Under the pieces are notes generated by a model. It was not told the origin of the DNA, did no database searches, and saw only the letters and a program-made list of their open reading frames with translations. A stretch of 64,000 bases of DNA from Nemertoderma westbladi (lineage: Eukaryota > Xenacoelomorpha > Nemertodermatida > Nemertodermatidae), in NCBI GenBank assembly GCA_032718475.1, contig JAUCBJ010006805.1, positions 1 through 64,000 on the forward strand, in the 5' to 3' direction. Positions 10,181 to 20,291 of the stretch are shown here, piece by piece (the stretch's first letter is position 1; each line of letters opens with the position of its first letter). A program made the position numbers and the translations under genes.

Positions 10181-13100
10181 GTGCGACCGGGCAAGGAAAG
10201 ACAGGTTGACGTTGCGGGAGGGCGGACGAAGCGTCGAGCCCAATCAGAGGAGGAAAGAAGAACAGTGGGGTTTAACCGGGAGGTCGACGAGAGATCTCGC
10301 GAGCGGGAATATTCCACTGATACGAGAAGAAAGGAAGACAGTAGTAGAAGTATCGCCGCAAACGATAGAAGAGCGAGGACGGACAGCGAGCCGTCGGTAG
10401 TCGAGATGAGAACGGAGAGTCAGTGGGGTCGGACTCCGGGAGATTGCCGTCGCCCCGGAGAGATGCGACCCGGCGAGGCGCATTGCACGCCGAGAGAGGG
10501 GTACGCGATGTACCAGAACGAGGATGAGAACAGTAGAGAGGGGGGTCGGAGAGAAACTTTCCGACGGAATGTACCTACCGGACGAGATTACGGTAGCCGC
10601 AGGGAGGATTATTCGAGAAGAATAAACTTCGATCCCGAACAACACATGCAGACTGTAGGACATACTAGAGGCCTTACTGCACATACCGTAGGCCATACTG
10701 AGAGAGGCAATGTAGGCGATAGGATAGCGTGGACAACGGGATTAAACCCGGAAGTCGCGGAATACATACCGGCGGGTAGGCCAGAAGCTGATAGGCCTAT
10801 ACCGGTACCAGCACTGCAGTATGACTACAGCATGCAGGGACATAACATATACCCAGGGGAGGGGGGAATTATTGCGGATAGGTGCATGGGCCCCAACATA
10901 TTAACATCAACCCCAGTACCAGACATACCGGTGGGGGGGGGACAGGGTGACATTCCCCCATCACAATATCAACAATATACCCCGATGGTAGCAAGAACAA
11001 CGAGACCCTTGGACGAAAACAGATCGTGTGACACAGATATATGGAGGGGGCCGCTACCCCCAATGACATACCCAAGCCAGAGAAAGTCAAGAAATAGGAC
11101 AGACGGAACGCACCAGACAGGGGAAACTATACAGCACCCGTCGAATCCATTGGAAGCGCAGGCGATAGGGATGGCCACGTTGATCGATGCTTTGAAAACG
11201 AGGATCGAGTTACCACCCGTGGAACCATTCAAGTTCGACGGGAGTAGGCCGGAAGAATATTTACAATTTCGGCGAATGTATAGTAACGAAATACTAACAA
11301 AAAACTTGACGCAGGCGGAGTGCCTAAAGTATCTACAAGTGTACACGGGAGGCCCAGCATACGATATCGTGAGGCAATACCAAGGAATAGAGGGCGGCTT
11401 CACGACAGCATGGCGGGCACTGGATAGGGAATACGGGCACCCGGCCAAGATCATCAGGCAGACGCTGAGAGGCATAACATCGGGTGGCCTACAGGATAAC
11501 CCCGTTAGCATTAAGACGTTTGCTAACAAAGTCGAGAAGGCGCTGATCGTGCTGAAGACGCTAGACGCGCCATACGAGCTCAACGCATCCAATAACATCA
11601 CCACGATAGCGCAGGCACTACCGAGCTGGCTGCGCAACAAATGGAGGAAGATCGCTTTCTCCACTCGAGACAAGAAGGGTGCGGAACCGGGTTTAGAAGA
11701 AATGTCAAACTTCTTAAATTACGAGGCCGAACTAATAACGGACCCAGTCTATAGTGAAGACAGCCTGGGAAAGGGACCAAAGACAGACTACCATAGACCA
11801 AAACCAGAGCACAACACATCGAACGCGTTACCGAGACTCAGGCAATCATTGCCATATGCAGCGACGCAGGGGACTGCAAGTCCACAGACAAACGAAGATA
11901 AGACAACATCAAGGGACGGACAGGGGAACAATAACAACATGAATAAACATAACCCCAGTACGTCCAGTAGGCCAAACCCAGTCAATAAGAATAGTAGGGA
12001 CTTTGGTACGAATATAACTGCGATACGCAATGCATTGTATAAAGAGGGCTACGACCCAAAGAGCAAATGCCAGTTACACGCAAATGCGCTTCATAAAACC
12101 ATGAATTGCAGGTACTGGCAGGCGCTACCGAGGCAAGACCAGATAGATTACGCGTCGTGCAATAAAATCTGCTCGCGATGTGTGAAGAGTGGACACAAGG
12201 CCAGGGAATGCCAAGAGAAGCCGGTCAAGTTTGGCCAAAGGAGAGGCCAAACGATGGCAACGAGCACGGTAGGGGCGAAGAAAACAGGCACAGTGCTACT
12301 TGGAGTAGTACCAGTACGAGTGATCGGGGAAGGCAATCGATCAGTAACAACACTAATGCTGGTTGATAGTGGAGCTGCCTTCACATTAGTTGAGGAATGG
12401 GTAGCCGAAGAAATAGGGTTGAGAACGAGACCAAGCAGGATGGCGGTGACAACCATCTCTAGCAAAGACGAGATCCTAGAGATGAGGACAGGACGGTGCG
12501 CAATTGCAGCAGTGGCACCAGGATGCGATTATGGGGCAACCATCGACCCCATCCAAGTAATAGAGTCAATTAACATCAATGCCAGGCGGCCGACCAACAT
12601 CGAGGTCGAGCAATACAAATTCCTGGACAACATTGACTTCTCAATCCCAGACGTGGACGTTAGGAAGGTATCCATCATAGTAGGCATGGACTGCCCAACG
12701 GCCCACGAGAGAAAGCAAACGGTCTTCGGCGAAGACAAGCAGAGCGACCCGGTGGCCATATTAACACCATTCGGGTGGACACTGACAGGCCCAATTAAGA
12801 GTAATATACCATTCCATGTGTCCGAGAGTTCAGGATGCATGGTGCCAGGAACTGACGAGATAGAGGAGAGGCCAGAGATGGGCAATAGTGGTAGACAGCT
12901 AGAAGTAGAAGCAACACCAAGAGAGTGGGCGGAGGAGAATGGTATGGATGCAGAAGATCTAGAGACGATGGGTTGGAATAAGGGTCCCAGCAAGTATCGG
13001 TATGGAGATGGGGAGGAGCGGACGGTGGAGTGTCGGGAGGACAAACCGGAGAAGTGTCCGGTGGAGTGTCCAGAGGAGCGCCCGGAAGAGACGCCGGTCC

Positions 13101-13666
13101 GGTTGAGAGGCATACCGACAAGGGGGAAGCCGAGTAAGAATCCAAGATGGAAAGGGAGAAGATGTGAGACGATCAAACCAGGGGCAGAGAAGCCCATGAA
13201 TAAACATATGGTGGACAAAGGAGGCGGGAGAGTAGGAGGCGTGCTGCGTACGCACGCGGAACTGACAGAGTGCGAGGGGGCATTACATGGGCAGACATCG
13301 TGTATACCGAAGGACGAACGGGGGTCGTTGAAGCCTTTAATGCCAGCACACATATTAAGGGGGAGGCCAACAGAGGTGGCATCTAAGATTAAGGAGAAGA
13401 ACAGGGGCGGCATTATACCGCCGGGTGACACGTTGAAGGGTGGCACTTTGCCGCCAAGGGACGACCACGAGATCAGAAACATAAATAGAAGACAGCATTT
13501 CCAAAAACAGGAGAAAAGACCACCTATCGAATTGACAAGGAGAGCGGAGCGAAGAATTAGAGAACCTATAGGGGGGCAGTGGCAGAGTTGCCTGCTGGAG
13601 GAATCACCCCTTGGGTCGCTGAGTTGTCCAACAGGTTGGACTGGGATGGAAGAGTTAGATCCGTAA
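10181..13666 (+). CDS. E3 gag-protease polyprotein (DUF1759-like, CCHC, aspartic protease)
   Basis: The frame is open from 10046, and the first in-frame candidate start here is GTG at 10181, so translation probably depends on read-in from the upstream gag frame. Residues (counted from 10181): 1-340 polar, low complexity; about 345-520 a gag domain of the DUF1759 kind (PPVEPFKFDGSRPEEYLQFR, and TLRGITSGG); about 662 a CCHC knuckle CSRCVKSGHKAREC with exact CX2CX4HX4C spacing; about 727 a protease with active-site LVDSGAAFTLV and the downstream FGWTLTGPI motif. After about residue 880 it becomes polar and then shows PLMPAHILRGRP, which resembles the tail that follows integrase in BEL/Pao pol (RPLTPAHLL-type). 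RT, RNase H and the integrase core would lie between these in a full element and are absent. Confidence 0.82.
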   Translation: MRPGKERQVDVAGGRTKRRAQSEEERRTVGFNREVDERSREREYSTDTRRKEDSSRSIAANDRRARTDSEPSVVEMRTESQWGRTPGDCRRPGEMRPGEAHCTPREGYAMYQNEDENSREGGRRETFRRNVPTGRDYGSRREDYSRRINFDPEQHMQTVGHTRGLTAHTVGHTERGNVGDRIAWTTGLNPEVAEYIPAGRPEADRPIPVPALQYDYSMQGHNIYPGEGGIIADRCMGPNILTSTPVPDIPVGGGQGDIPPSQYQQYTPMVARTTRPLDENRSCDTDIWRGPLPPMTYPSQRKSRNRTDGTHQTGETIQHPSNPLEAQAIGMATLIDALKTRIELPPVEPFKFDGSRPEEYLQFRRMYSNEILTKNLTQAECLKYLQVYTGGPAYDIVRQYQGIEGGFTTAWRALDREYGHPAKIIRQTLRGITSGGLQDNPVSIKTFANKVEKALIVLKTLDAPYELNASNNITTIAQALPSWLRNKWRKIAFSTRDKKGAEPGLEEMSNFLNYEAELITDPVYSEDSLGKGPKTDYHRPKPEHNTSNALPRLRQSLPYAATQGTASPQTNEDKTTSRDGQGNNNNMNKHNPSTSSRPNPVNKNSRDFGTNITAIRNALYKEGYDPKSKCQLHANALHKTMNCRYWQALPRQDQIDYASCNKICSRCVKSGHKARECQEKPVKFGQRRGQTMATSTVGAKKTGTVLLGVVPVRVIGEGNRSVTTLMLVDSGAAFTLVEEWVAEEIGLRTRPSRMAVTTISSKDEILEMRTGRCAIAAVAPGCDYGATIDPIQVIESININARRPTNIEVEQYKFLDNIDFSIPDVDVRKVSIIVGMDCPTAHERKQTVFGEDKQSDPVAILTPFGWTLTGPIKSNIPFHVSESSGCMVPGTDEIEERPEMGNSGRQLEVEATPREWAEENGMDAEDLETMGWNKGPSKYRYGDGEERTVECREDKPEKCPVECPEERPEETPVRLRGIPTRGKPSKNPRWKGRRCETIKPGAEKPMNKHMVDKGGGRVGGVLRTHAELTECEGALHGQTSCIPKDERGSLKPLMPAHILRGRPTEVASKIKEKNRGGIIPPGDTLKGGTLPPRDDHEIRNINRRQHFQKQEKRPPIELTRRAERRIREPIGGQWQSCLLEESPLGSLSCPTGWTGMEELDP

Positions 13667-13828
13667 AAGGTGCGGGCAGAGGTGTTACCTGTCTTCTAGA
13701 AGGGGCACCTTAAATTGGAGTTAGAGTGGAGTTTAGTCGTCCAAGTTTTGGACTGAAGGGGGTGGGATTGAGGGCGAGACGCCCTTCCCACACAAATAAA
13801 ATAAAATAAAATAAAAATAAAAGTTAGT

Positions 13829-15095
13829 TAGTTAGTAGGTACGTAGTACCTAGAGTTAGTTAGTTAGTAGGTACATAGTACCTAGAGTTAGTTAGTTAGT
13901 AGGTACGTAGTACCTAGAGTTAGTTAGTTAGTAGGTACGTAGTACCTAGAGTTAGTTAGTTAGTAGGTACGTAGTACCTAGAGTTAGTTAGTTAGTAGGT
14001 ACGTAGTACCTAGAGTTAGTTAGTTAGTAGGTACGTAGTACCTAGAGTTAGTTAGTTAGTAGGTACGTAGTACCTAGAGTTAGTTAGTTAGTAGGTACGT
14101 AGTACCTAGAGTTAGTTAGTTAGTAGGTACGTAGTACCTAGAGTTAGTTAGTTAGTAGGTACGTAGTACCTAGAGTTAGTTAGTTAGTAGGTACGTAGTA
14201 CCTAGAGTTAGTTAGTTAGTAGGTACGTAGTACCTAGAGTTAGTTAGTTAGTTAGAGGGTACGTAGTACCGTTAGTTAGAGTTAGAGTTAGAGGGTACGT
14301 AGTACCGATAATTAGAGAGTTAGAGGGTACGTAGTACCAATAGTTAGTTAGAGTTAGAGGGTACGTAGTACCGATAGTTAGAGAGTTAGTAGGTACGTAG
14401 TACCTAGTTAGAGTTAGAGTTAGAGGGTACGTAGTACCGATAGTTAGAGAGTTAGAGGGTACGTAGTACCAATAGTTAGTTAGAGTTAGAGGGTACGTAG
14501 TACCGATAGTTAGAGAGTTAGTAGGTACGTAGTACCTAGTTAGAGTTAGAGGGTACGTAGTACCGATAGTTAGAGAGTTAGTAGGTACGTAGTACCTAGT
14601 TAGAGTTAGAGTTAGAGGGTACGTAGTACCAATAGTTAGTTAGAGTTAGAGGGTACGTAGTACCGATAGTTAGAGAGTTAGAGGGTACGTAGTACCAATA
14701 GTTAGTTAGAGTTAGAGGGTACGTAGTACCGATAGTTAGAGAGTTAGTAGGTACGTAGTACCTAGTTAGAGTTAGAGTTAGAGGGTACGTAGTACCGATA
14801 GTTAGAGAGTTAGAGGGTACGTAGTACCAATAGTTAGTTAGAGTTAGAGGGTACGTAGTACCGATAGTTAGAGAGTTAGTAGGTACGTAGTACCTAGTTA
14901 GAGTTAGAGGGTACGTAGTACCGATAGTTAGAGAGTTAGTAGGTACGTAGTACCTAGTTAGAGTTAGAGTTAGAGGGTACGTAGTACCAATAGTTAGTTA
15001 GAGTTAGTAGGTACGTAGTACCTAGTTAGAGTTAGAGTTAGTAGGTACGTGGTACCTAGTTAGAGTTAGAGTTAGGGGGTACGTAGTACCATTAG
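13829..15095. repeat. E3 internal minisatellite of ~39 palindromic units
   Basis: Every unit carries GGTACGTAGTACC, a 5-bp stem GGTAC/GTACC with a GTA loop. The first thirteen units are 32-bp repeats of GAGTTAGTTAGTTAGTA plus the hairpin. From about 14250 the spacers vary (GAGTTAGAGG, CGATAGTTAGAGAG, AATAGTTAGTTA) and cycle in a higher-order pattern. I counted 39 hairpin cores, two with a substitution. It is noncoding and separates the gag-protease gene from the exonuclease-like gene. Confidence 0.95.
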
Positions 15096-15594
15096 TTAGA
15101 GAGAGAGAGTGAGAGATAAAAGGGGTAAATAGGATATAGATATTAGTTAGCAGTAAGTAGAGTTAGTAGCGAGAGGGGGGCATATGAGTACAGCTGGATA
15201 AATCGTGTGGCCACACGACGCATACTGCTGTACTGCATGGGCCCACAGAGTAGGCCAGAATATGGATCAGAGAATAGAATAAATCCATAGGCAGTAGTAG
15301 GTAGTAGGACAGTAGGATCAAAACAAACAAATAAATAGAATAGGGCTAAAAATCGAAAAATAGTGGCAACACAAGGAAAGTCGTTCTAGAACATAATAAA
15401 AGTAACGGACGGAAATTGTAAATTAGGCTGATTTACTAGCTCCGAAATTAATTAGGTTAAATTAAGCTTGAAAGGCGCAATTAAGTAGAAAGTAGGCCAT
15501 TATCGAACTGTACGAAACATCTTAAATACTTCACTCATCTGTATTGCGCCTTGGTAAGGCACCACCCTGCAGGTGAGCGAGTGTAGTGTTCGGA

Positions 15595-16998
15595 ATGGCG
15601 AGTAAGCTGATCAGGAAGAGAAAGGCGGAGTCAGGAGGAAAAGAAATATTGGTGGATTTCACCGAAAGACACCCGGAAGAGAAGACAAGAGGATACTACG
15701 AGCGGTTGGAAAGGGGTCACGCGGCACGAGCGCTGCAGGATCACTTCCGGGAGGCGCACGGACAGCGGTTGGTCGGGACCTACGGGACCCCGTCACTAGA
15801 CAACGCGATCTTCCAACACTTCCACTACGTGGTGAAAGGGGACGAAGCGAAGTTCGGGATTCCGAAATATCCGAGGGAATCACCGAGGAAGGACTGGAAA
15901 AGATTCATAGAGTCCGTCAACAGAGGAGGATATATGATCCTAGATGACGAGGGAACCGTGGAGGACGAAGCGGGTTCGAGACGAGGAACGGCAGGGTCGG
16001 CCAGGACCATACTCCTACATTTGGCCGCGCCGAATGGGGACATCTTCTTATTCGACCTAGGGACGTATAGGAAGAAGGACGGGCCGAAATTAGACCGGTT
16101 GCCGAAAGCGGTACAAGTCTTAGTAAGAGAGAAGTCGACGACGAAAGTGGGATCGGCGATTCGCGAGGACGCGGAGAGGATCATCGGTCCGGACGCCACC
16201 AACCTCCTGGATATGCAGAAAGTCTTTATGGCTATGACGGCACCGGATGGATTGGGGGTGGTCGAGAACTCAGGCCAATGCGGGGCGGTGGCGATGGGCC
16301 AATTATTGGGGCTCGTATGCCACAAACCAATGGATTGGGGGAAGTTTAGGGAAGAATACGGAGCAGAACTAGCGAACTCGCTGAAGTGGGGAGCGAGACC
16401 GGGAAAGCAGGAGGTATATCAGTTTCGCAGAGGAGCGATAAAGGTATATCAGAAGCGATATATCCTGCAGGAGGACTGGATGATGATAAGTTTGCTTAAC
16501 TTATTCATGACCGTAGTTATCGAAAGGGAACCAGGGGCATTTCTGTTATCGGGATCACCCCTAAGCTACAGGAGAGCCTTTAAAGTGGCCTTTGACGGTC
16601 TGGCAGACCACCCGGGGCTGAAGGGCGAGTCGGTGTACTACAACAGCCGACATCTGGTAGACGGGGAGACAGATACACCGTATCAGAGATGGGAGCAGCT
16701 AGAGGCGGACAGACGAGAAGCAAAGCGACTGGAAGAAGTCGCTAGACGGGAGAGGATAGAAGCAGAGGAGAGGGAAGAGGAGGCCAGGGCACAGAGTTAC
16801 GGCTTCGGGGAGCAGGCGGGCCTAGACGAACTTCATTGGACTTCGTCAGGGAGTTCGGGGGAGTCTCTAGGGCGAGAATTGGGATGGACGGTGGGATCGC
16901 CGAAACAGTCGACGTCGGGGTTGCAAACGATGCCCATACCAGCGGGCGCCGAGGGCGACCAACCGCCAAGGAAGTTAAGGGAGCTAGAGGGATGGTGA
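15595..16998 (+). CDS. E3 ORF: putative DEDD-family 3'-5' exonuclease-like protein
   Basis: I chose the ATG at 15595 (the frame is open three codons further up to a GTG). The 467-residue product starts with a basic stretch. Features resembling the WRN/EXD2 exonuclease fold are, counting from this ATG: about 112-120 MILDDEGTV (candidate Exo I D-x-E, D117 and E119); 138-156 TILLHLAAPNGDIFLFDLG, like the family's QLA...LFDL strand pair; 179-195 STTKVGSAIREDAERI (candidate Exo II aspartate D192); 203-210 LLDMQKV; 264-269 KWGARP; and 289-294 YILQED (candidate Exo III Y-x4-D, spacing one longer than usual). The tail is acidic and coiled. An enzyme like this would trim nucleic acid 3' ends. The fold call is by eye; the third motif is weak. 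It occupies the env position of an LTR element and ends at a TGA after which the frame stays open. Confidence 0.6.
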   Translation: MASKLIRKRKAESGGKEILVDFTERHPEEKTRGYYERLERGHAARALQDHFREAHGQRLVGTYGTPSLDNAIFQHFHYVVKGDEAKFGIPKYPRESPRKDWKRFIESVNRGGYMILDDEGTVEDEAGSRRGTAGSARTILLHLAAPNGDIFLFDLGTYRKKDGPKLDRLPKAVQVLVREKSTTKVGSAIREDAERIIGPDATNLLDMQKVFMAMTAPDGLGVVENSGQCGAVAMGQLLGLVCHKPMDWGKFREEYGAELANSLKWGARPGKQEVYQFRRGAIKVYQKRYILQEDWMMISLLNLFMTVVIEREPGAFLLSGSPLSYRRAFKVAFDGLADHPGLKGESVYYNSRHLVDGETDTPYQRWEQLEADRREAKRLEEVARRERIEAEEREEEARAQSYGFGEQAGLDELHWTSSGSSGESLGRELGWTVGSPKQSTSGLQTMPIPAGAEGDQPPRKLRELEGW

Positions 16999-18129
16999 GC
17001 TACGGGCGAGAGCCAAGGTGGGAAGGGACATAGTGGATCCATCGGGATACCGGGATTGGAGACACTACCGGAAGAGGAGGACGACGACGACGAATTCGGA
17101 GAGATGCCGCCCATCGAGAGGATAGGCCACTCGGACACGGACTGGGTTGGCGGAAGGGTGGTGACGGCCAGTGGGGCGAGGGCCTTCTGGAACAGATCCG
17201 GCAAGCGGACCTGGGTGCACGAGGAGCCGGTGATGGATTTCGCGGGGAGCACCATCAGGTTGGGCGAGCAACCGGGGACGGCACCACGGATAGTATTCGG
17301 GGAGACGATGCCCGAGAGGGGCGGAGAGATCGACGTAAACAGGGAGAGCAACGTAGAGAAGTTCGCCTACCAGCGACTCCATAGACCGCGGAGATCGCTT
17401 GGGACGAAGGACGAGGTGGGACGGGAGACATTGGTACTCGGCTGCGACTACTGTGGGAGACAGACCCATCGGGAAAGCAGCTGCCTGTACCGGTTCCAAC
17501 GGGGAACCTTTTGTCTCTACTGTAGAGAACCAAGTCACAGGATGGGGGCGTGTCCACGGTTGCATAACCGATGTCCAAAGTGCCACTTTCGGGGGCACTA
17601 CGGACGCGAGTGCGACTGGATGAGCGACGAGGAGAAGTTCACGAGGTTCGAGGAGTGGGCCGACGTCGGGGCCATGACGCGCCAGCGCATGAAGGCCCAA
17701 GAGTTCAAGTGGGGTTTCTTCCTTATAAACCAGGAGACCCACATGGAAATCATAAAGCGAAGGTTACCGTTTACCTATCAAGAGGTAGCTACGGCGGCAT
17801 CGTTCGCCGGAGTTATAAACACGCAACGGTACCTGGACAGGTGGACACCAGAGAACCTGAGGGAGTTTAGGGATTTCTTGGCGGAACACGTACCAAAGGC
17901 AATGAAAATGATCCTATGGGACGCCACACGAGGGAGACAACCAGGCCATTCTGAGGGGCCACCGGCGAAGCGGTATCGGGCTTTAATAACACCAGCGCCC
18001 AAGGAGCCGACAACCGGGATCAGCAAGGAAGTGGCAGCGAAGGTCCGGAAGCAGAAAGCGGATGATGCCAGAGGAGCGGTGATAACCAAGAAACGGGCCA
18101 GGGAAGAGGACGTGAGGAGGTACAGATGA
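16999..18129 (+). CDS. E3 ORF: triple CCHC zinc-knuckle protein, in frame after TGA
   Basis: Directly after the TGA at 16996-16998 the same frame runs open for 376 codons to the stop at 18127-18129, so it may be the C-terminal half of the exonuclease-like protein reached by readthrough, or a separate protein begun at a later ATG. From the TTG at 17056 it has an acidic segment (EEEDDDDEFGE), then three knuckles with perfect CX2CX4HX4C spacing at residues 130-143, 153-166 and 173-186, an aromatic helical region (FKWGFFLINQETHMEIIKRR), and a basic tail with KKRAREED. Three consecutive knuckles indicate single-stranded nucleic-acid binding. The family is unknown to me. Confidence 0.7.
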   Translation, partial: ATGESQGGKGHSGSIGIPGLETLPEEEDDDDEFGEMPPIERIGHSDTDWVGGRVVTASGARAFWNRSGKRTWVHEEPVMDFAGSTIRLGEQPGTAPRIVFGETMPERGGEIDVNRESNVEKFAYQRLHRPRRSLGTKDEVGRETLVLGCDYCGRQTHRESSCLYRFQRGTFCLYCREPSHRMGACPRLHNRCPKCHFRGHYGRECDWMSDEEKFTRFEEWADVGAMTRQRMKAQEFKWGFFLINQETHMEIIKRRLPFTYQEVATAASFAGVINTQRYLDRWTPENLREFRDFLAEHVPKAMKMILWDATRGRQPGHSEGPPAKRYRALITPAPKEPTTGISKEVAAKVRKQKADDARGAVITKKRAREEDVRRYR

Positions 18130-18839
18130 GTTCCCGGAGACGAGGGAATGAGACTGAGACTGGGAAGTGGTGCGCCTGGAAGGCGCCGCATGTAACGCAC
18201 GAACTATTAAGTATAAATTTAATTAATGCAAATAATCATATAAGTGCAATTTGTATGTACGTACGTAGTGATTAGCAGTAAAATACATACGTTTGGAGTA
18301 AGTACTATAGTCATACAACCTTTCTCAACTAGCTAGTGGGACTGGGGGGAATAACTGACTATGGCACTATGGACGAGACAACTGACAATTTCACACTTCT
18401 CGAGTGCGACGGCACGAGAGGGGGGGAGGTTCGTCAGGAGAGATAAAACAGTCAAAGTGGAGTTGAGGATCGGAATAAGAGTGCGAAGTGCGGAGAGAGT
18501 GCGAACGCAATTCTAGTGTGGGGGGGGGGAGAATGAGAGGCTGAGTAAGGGACGAGGAGGTCCGGGGGTATGAGAAAGTTAGGGTGAGAGTGAAGGTGAG
18601 ATAGGGCGAAAATGTTGGGGAAACAAAGGTCGTGTGAAGAGGTGAGCGCGATCGGCCCGACATGAGACGCCAGGCACACAGGGTAGCGTTATCATACCCA
18701 TAGGGGGCGGCCTGGAAAGCCGGCTCCTAGAGAAAAGAATTCCACCCCACACCCGATATTAGATCGGGATCCAGCGGGATTGTAACGCACTTTTTTGGTT
18801 GATGCTATCTTCTTACCGGGAAGATAGCATGGGGGGGAG
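18130..18839 (+). promoter_or_regulatory. E3 3' untranslated region with hairpin and polypurine tract
   Basis: No gene. Immediately before the 3' LTR there is a perfect 11-bp stem ATGCTATCTTC (18802-18812) / GAAGATAGCAT (18820-18830) with a 7-nt loop, followed without gap by the purine tract GGGGGGGAG (18831-18839) that would prime plus-strand synthesis. Confidence 0.7.
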
Positions 18840-19380
18840 TGTTAGCTTATTCAATCCCGCCAACACCCCATAAAGTTATAAGCCGATAAGCAATATTGGG
18901 AGCCACGAGATTGGGCAATTAACCAACTCGTGCCATCCCAATAAGAGTGGGAAGGAAGCACACAATAGAGGGTCAGGGGCCAAACCCCTAACCCAGAGAG
19001 AACAGGTGGAGTGAACGGGAATACTCCACGGGGCGCCAACAAGGGTATTAACCAATCAGAGGGGGGAATGGCATCGATTGAGTAGCAGTAAGGCCACCGT
19101 GCAATATAACCAATAACCTATTAATCAGTGATTCAGTTATCTCAGTGCAGCAGTGCTAGCGTAGGGTACAGTCAATTAGTTTAGTTAGGGGATCACGGGA
19201 CTTTAGTTACCGTATCCCGCCTTGTACACATTATACCTATATCTATATCCTATGTCCTATTATTATTATACACCGAACTTCAGAACTCAGTTACCTTTAT
19301 TTCACCCTTATACACGGCGGGGACGCGTGGACTAAATTACCACATCGGATAAATCGGGATCCCTCCTGGATCCCGTCACA
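18840..19380 (+). repeat. 3' LTR of E3 (541 bp)
   Basis: Direct repeat of 7131-7671 with one substitution (C at 19324). It is followed by TAATA, the second copy of the target duplication. Confidence 0.95.
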
Positions 19381-20291
19381 TAATATGTTGTTTGAACCTT
19401 ACTGAGCGCATTAGGGAATATGCGTACAAATAACCGGCCCTTATGAGGCTTCGATTGGGTAAATTAATAAAACATAAGGTTGTATAGTATAATATTCTAA
19501 AAACCAGTGTGATATTAAATGCACTTTAAATAATAAATAGAAATCAAATAACAATTGGACCACACAATTAAAAACTCGCACAATTTTGTACTTATTATAT
19601 CGCTTCAAATTAATTTAACAGTGGATATTTGTGGGAAGGGGGAAGTTACAGTGTGCATTCGGGGGAAGTTTGGTGAACTGCATTTATGCAGTGAATCCAA
19701 ACTTCCCCCTTTGATATATCATATACTTAAGACATGCTAGGGTGACGGGAAAATATTTGTTACTGTCACACTTTGCTTCCATTTATCCTATCCTTTATTA
19801 TTACCCCAGTCAGATAAGAGATAATAAATCAGTAAAAACTAAACTAAACTGTCTTTCATGCAAACAAATTTCTAACTAAAGACGGGTGAATGACCATGAC
19901 CAAGAAATAATTTTAAATATAATTGTATATCAACTATTTGGGGAGGCTTCCAAGTTAAACCCGAAAACAATTATTTTGTTACATATCTAGTAAATAACGT
20001 TGTATGTTCTTCTTCCTCTCATAATAAAATATATATGAAATATCTCTGATCGCTGTGCCCTGAACATTTCACAACCAAAATGTTTCAGTGTGAAAAGTGT
20101 AGGCCTACCACACCCCGCCCAAACAGCCGCAAACGCATAGCCAACAAATTTATCAAAAGTTTACATACATGTTGTGTTCATGACGAGATGAGTGAAAATT
20201 GATCGCGTAATATAAACTAAAAAATTGAGAGTCGGGCCTGGCTCTTCTCCACTTTCTTACCCAATGGAAATGTTGTTGTTATAATCTAACA
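19381..20291. other. Unassigned DNA right of E3
   Basis: Continuation of the host sequence interrupted by E3. No gene is visible. It contains a strong two-part hairpin at 19661-19709: GGGGGAAGTTTGG pairs perfectly with CCAAACTTCCCCC, and within the loop ACTGCAT pairs with ATGCAGT. Confidence 0.5.

Larger units (their letters stand above)
7131..19380 (+). mobile_element. E3: complete 12.25-kb LTR element without RT, BEL/Pao-like
   Basis: Two 541-bp LTRs in direct orientation (7131-7671 and 18840-19380) differ at one site (T at 7615, C at 19324). They are flanked by an exact 5-bp target duplication TAATA (7126-7130 and 19381-19385). A purine tract GGGGGGGAG abuts the 3' LTR. Inside, in order: a disrupted gag frame, a frame with a gag domain of the DUF1759 type, one CCHC knuckle and an aspartic protease, a 1.27-kb minisatellite, an exonuclease-like frame, and a three-knuckle CCHC frame. 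No reverse transcriptase, RNase H or integrase core is visible. The near-identical LTRs mean a recent insertion. Gag and protease type place it near BEL/Pao. Confidence 0.9.

Noticed and set aside
12529-13482. 317-codon minus-strand open frame
   Set aside because: It lies antisense to the E3 gag-protease gene, whose plus frame has clear knuckle and protease motifs; the minus frame has low-complexity Ser/Pro content only.
13829-15095. Regularly spaced repeats that could be mistaken for a CRISPR array
   Set aside because: The spacers are themselves repeats, the setting is eukaryotic and inside an LTR element, and no cas gene is present.
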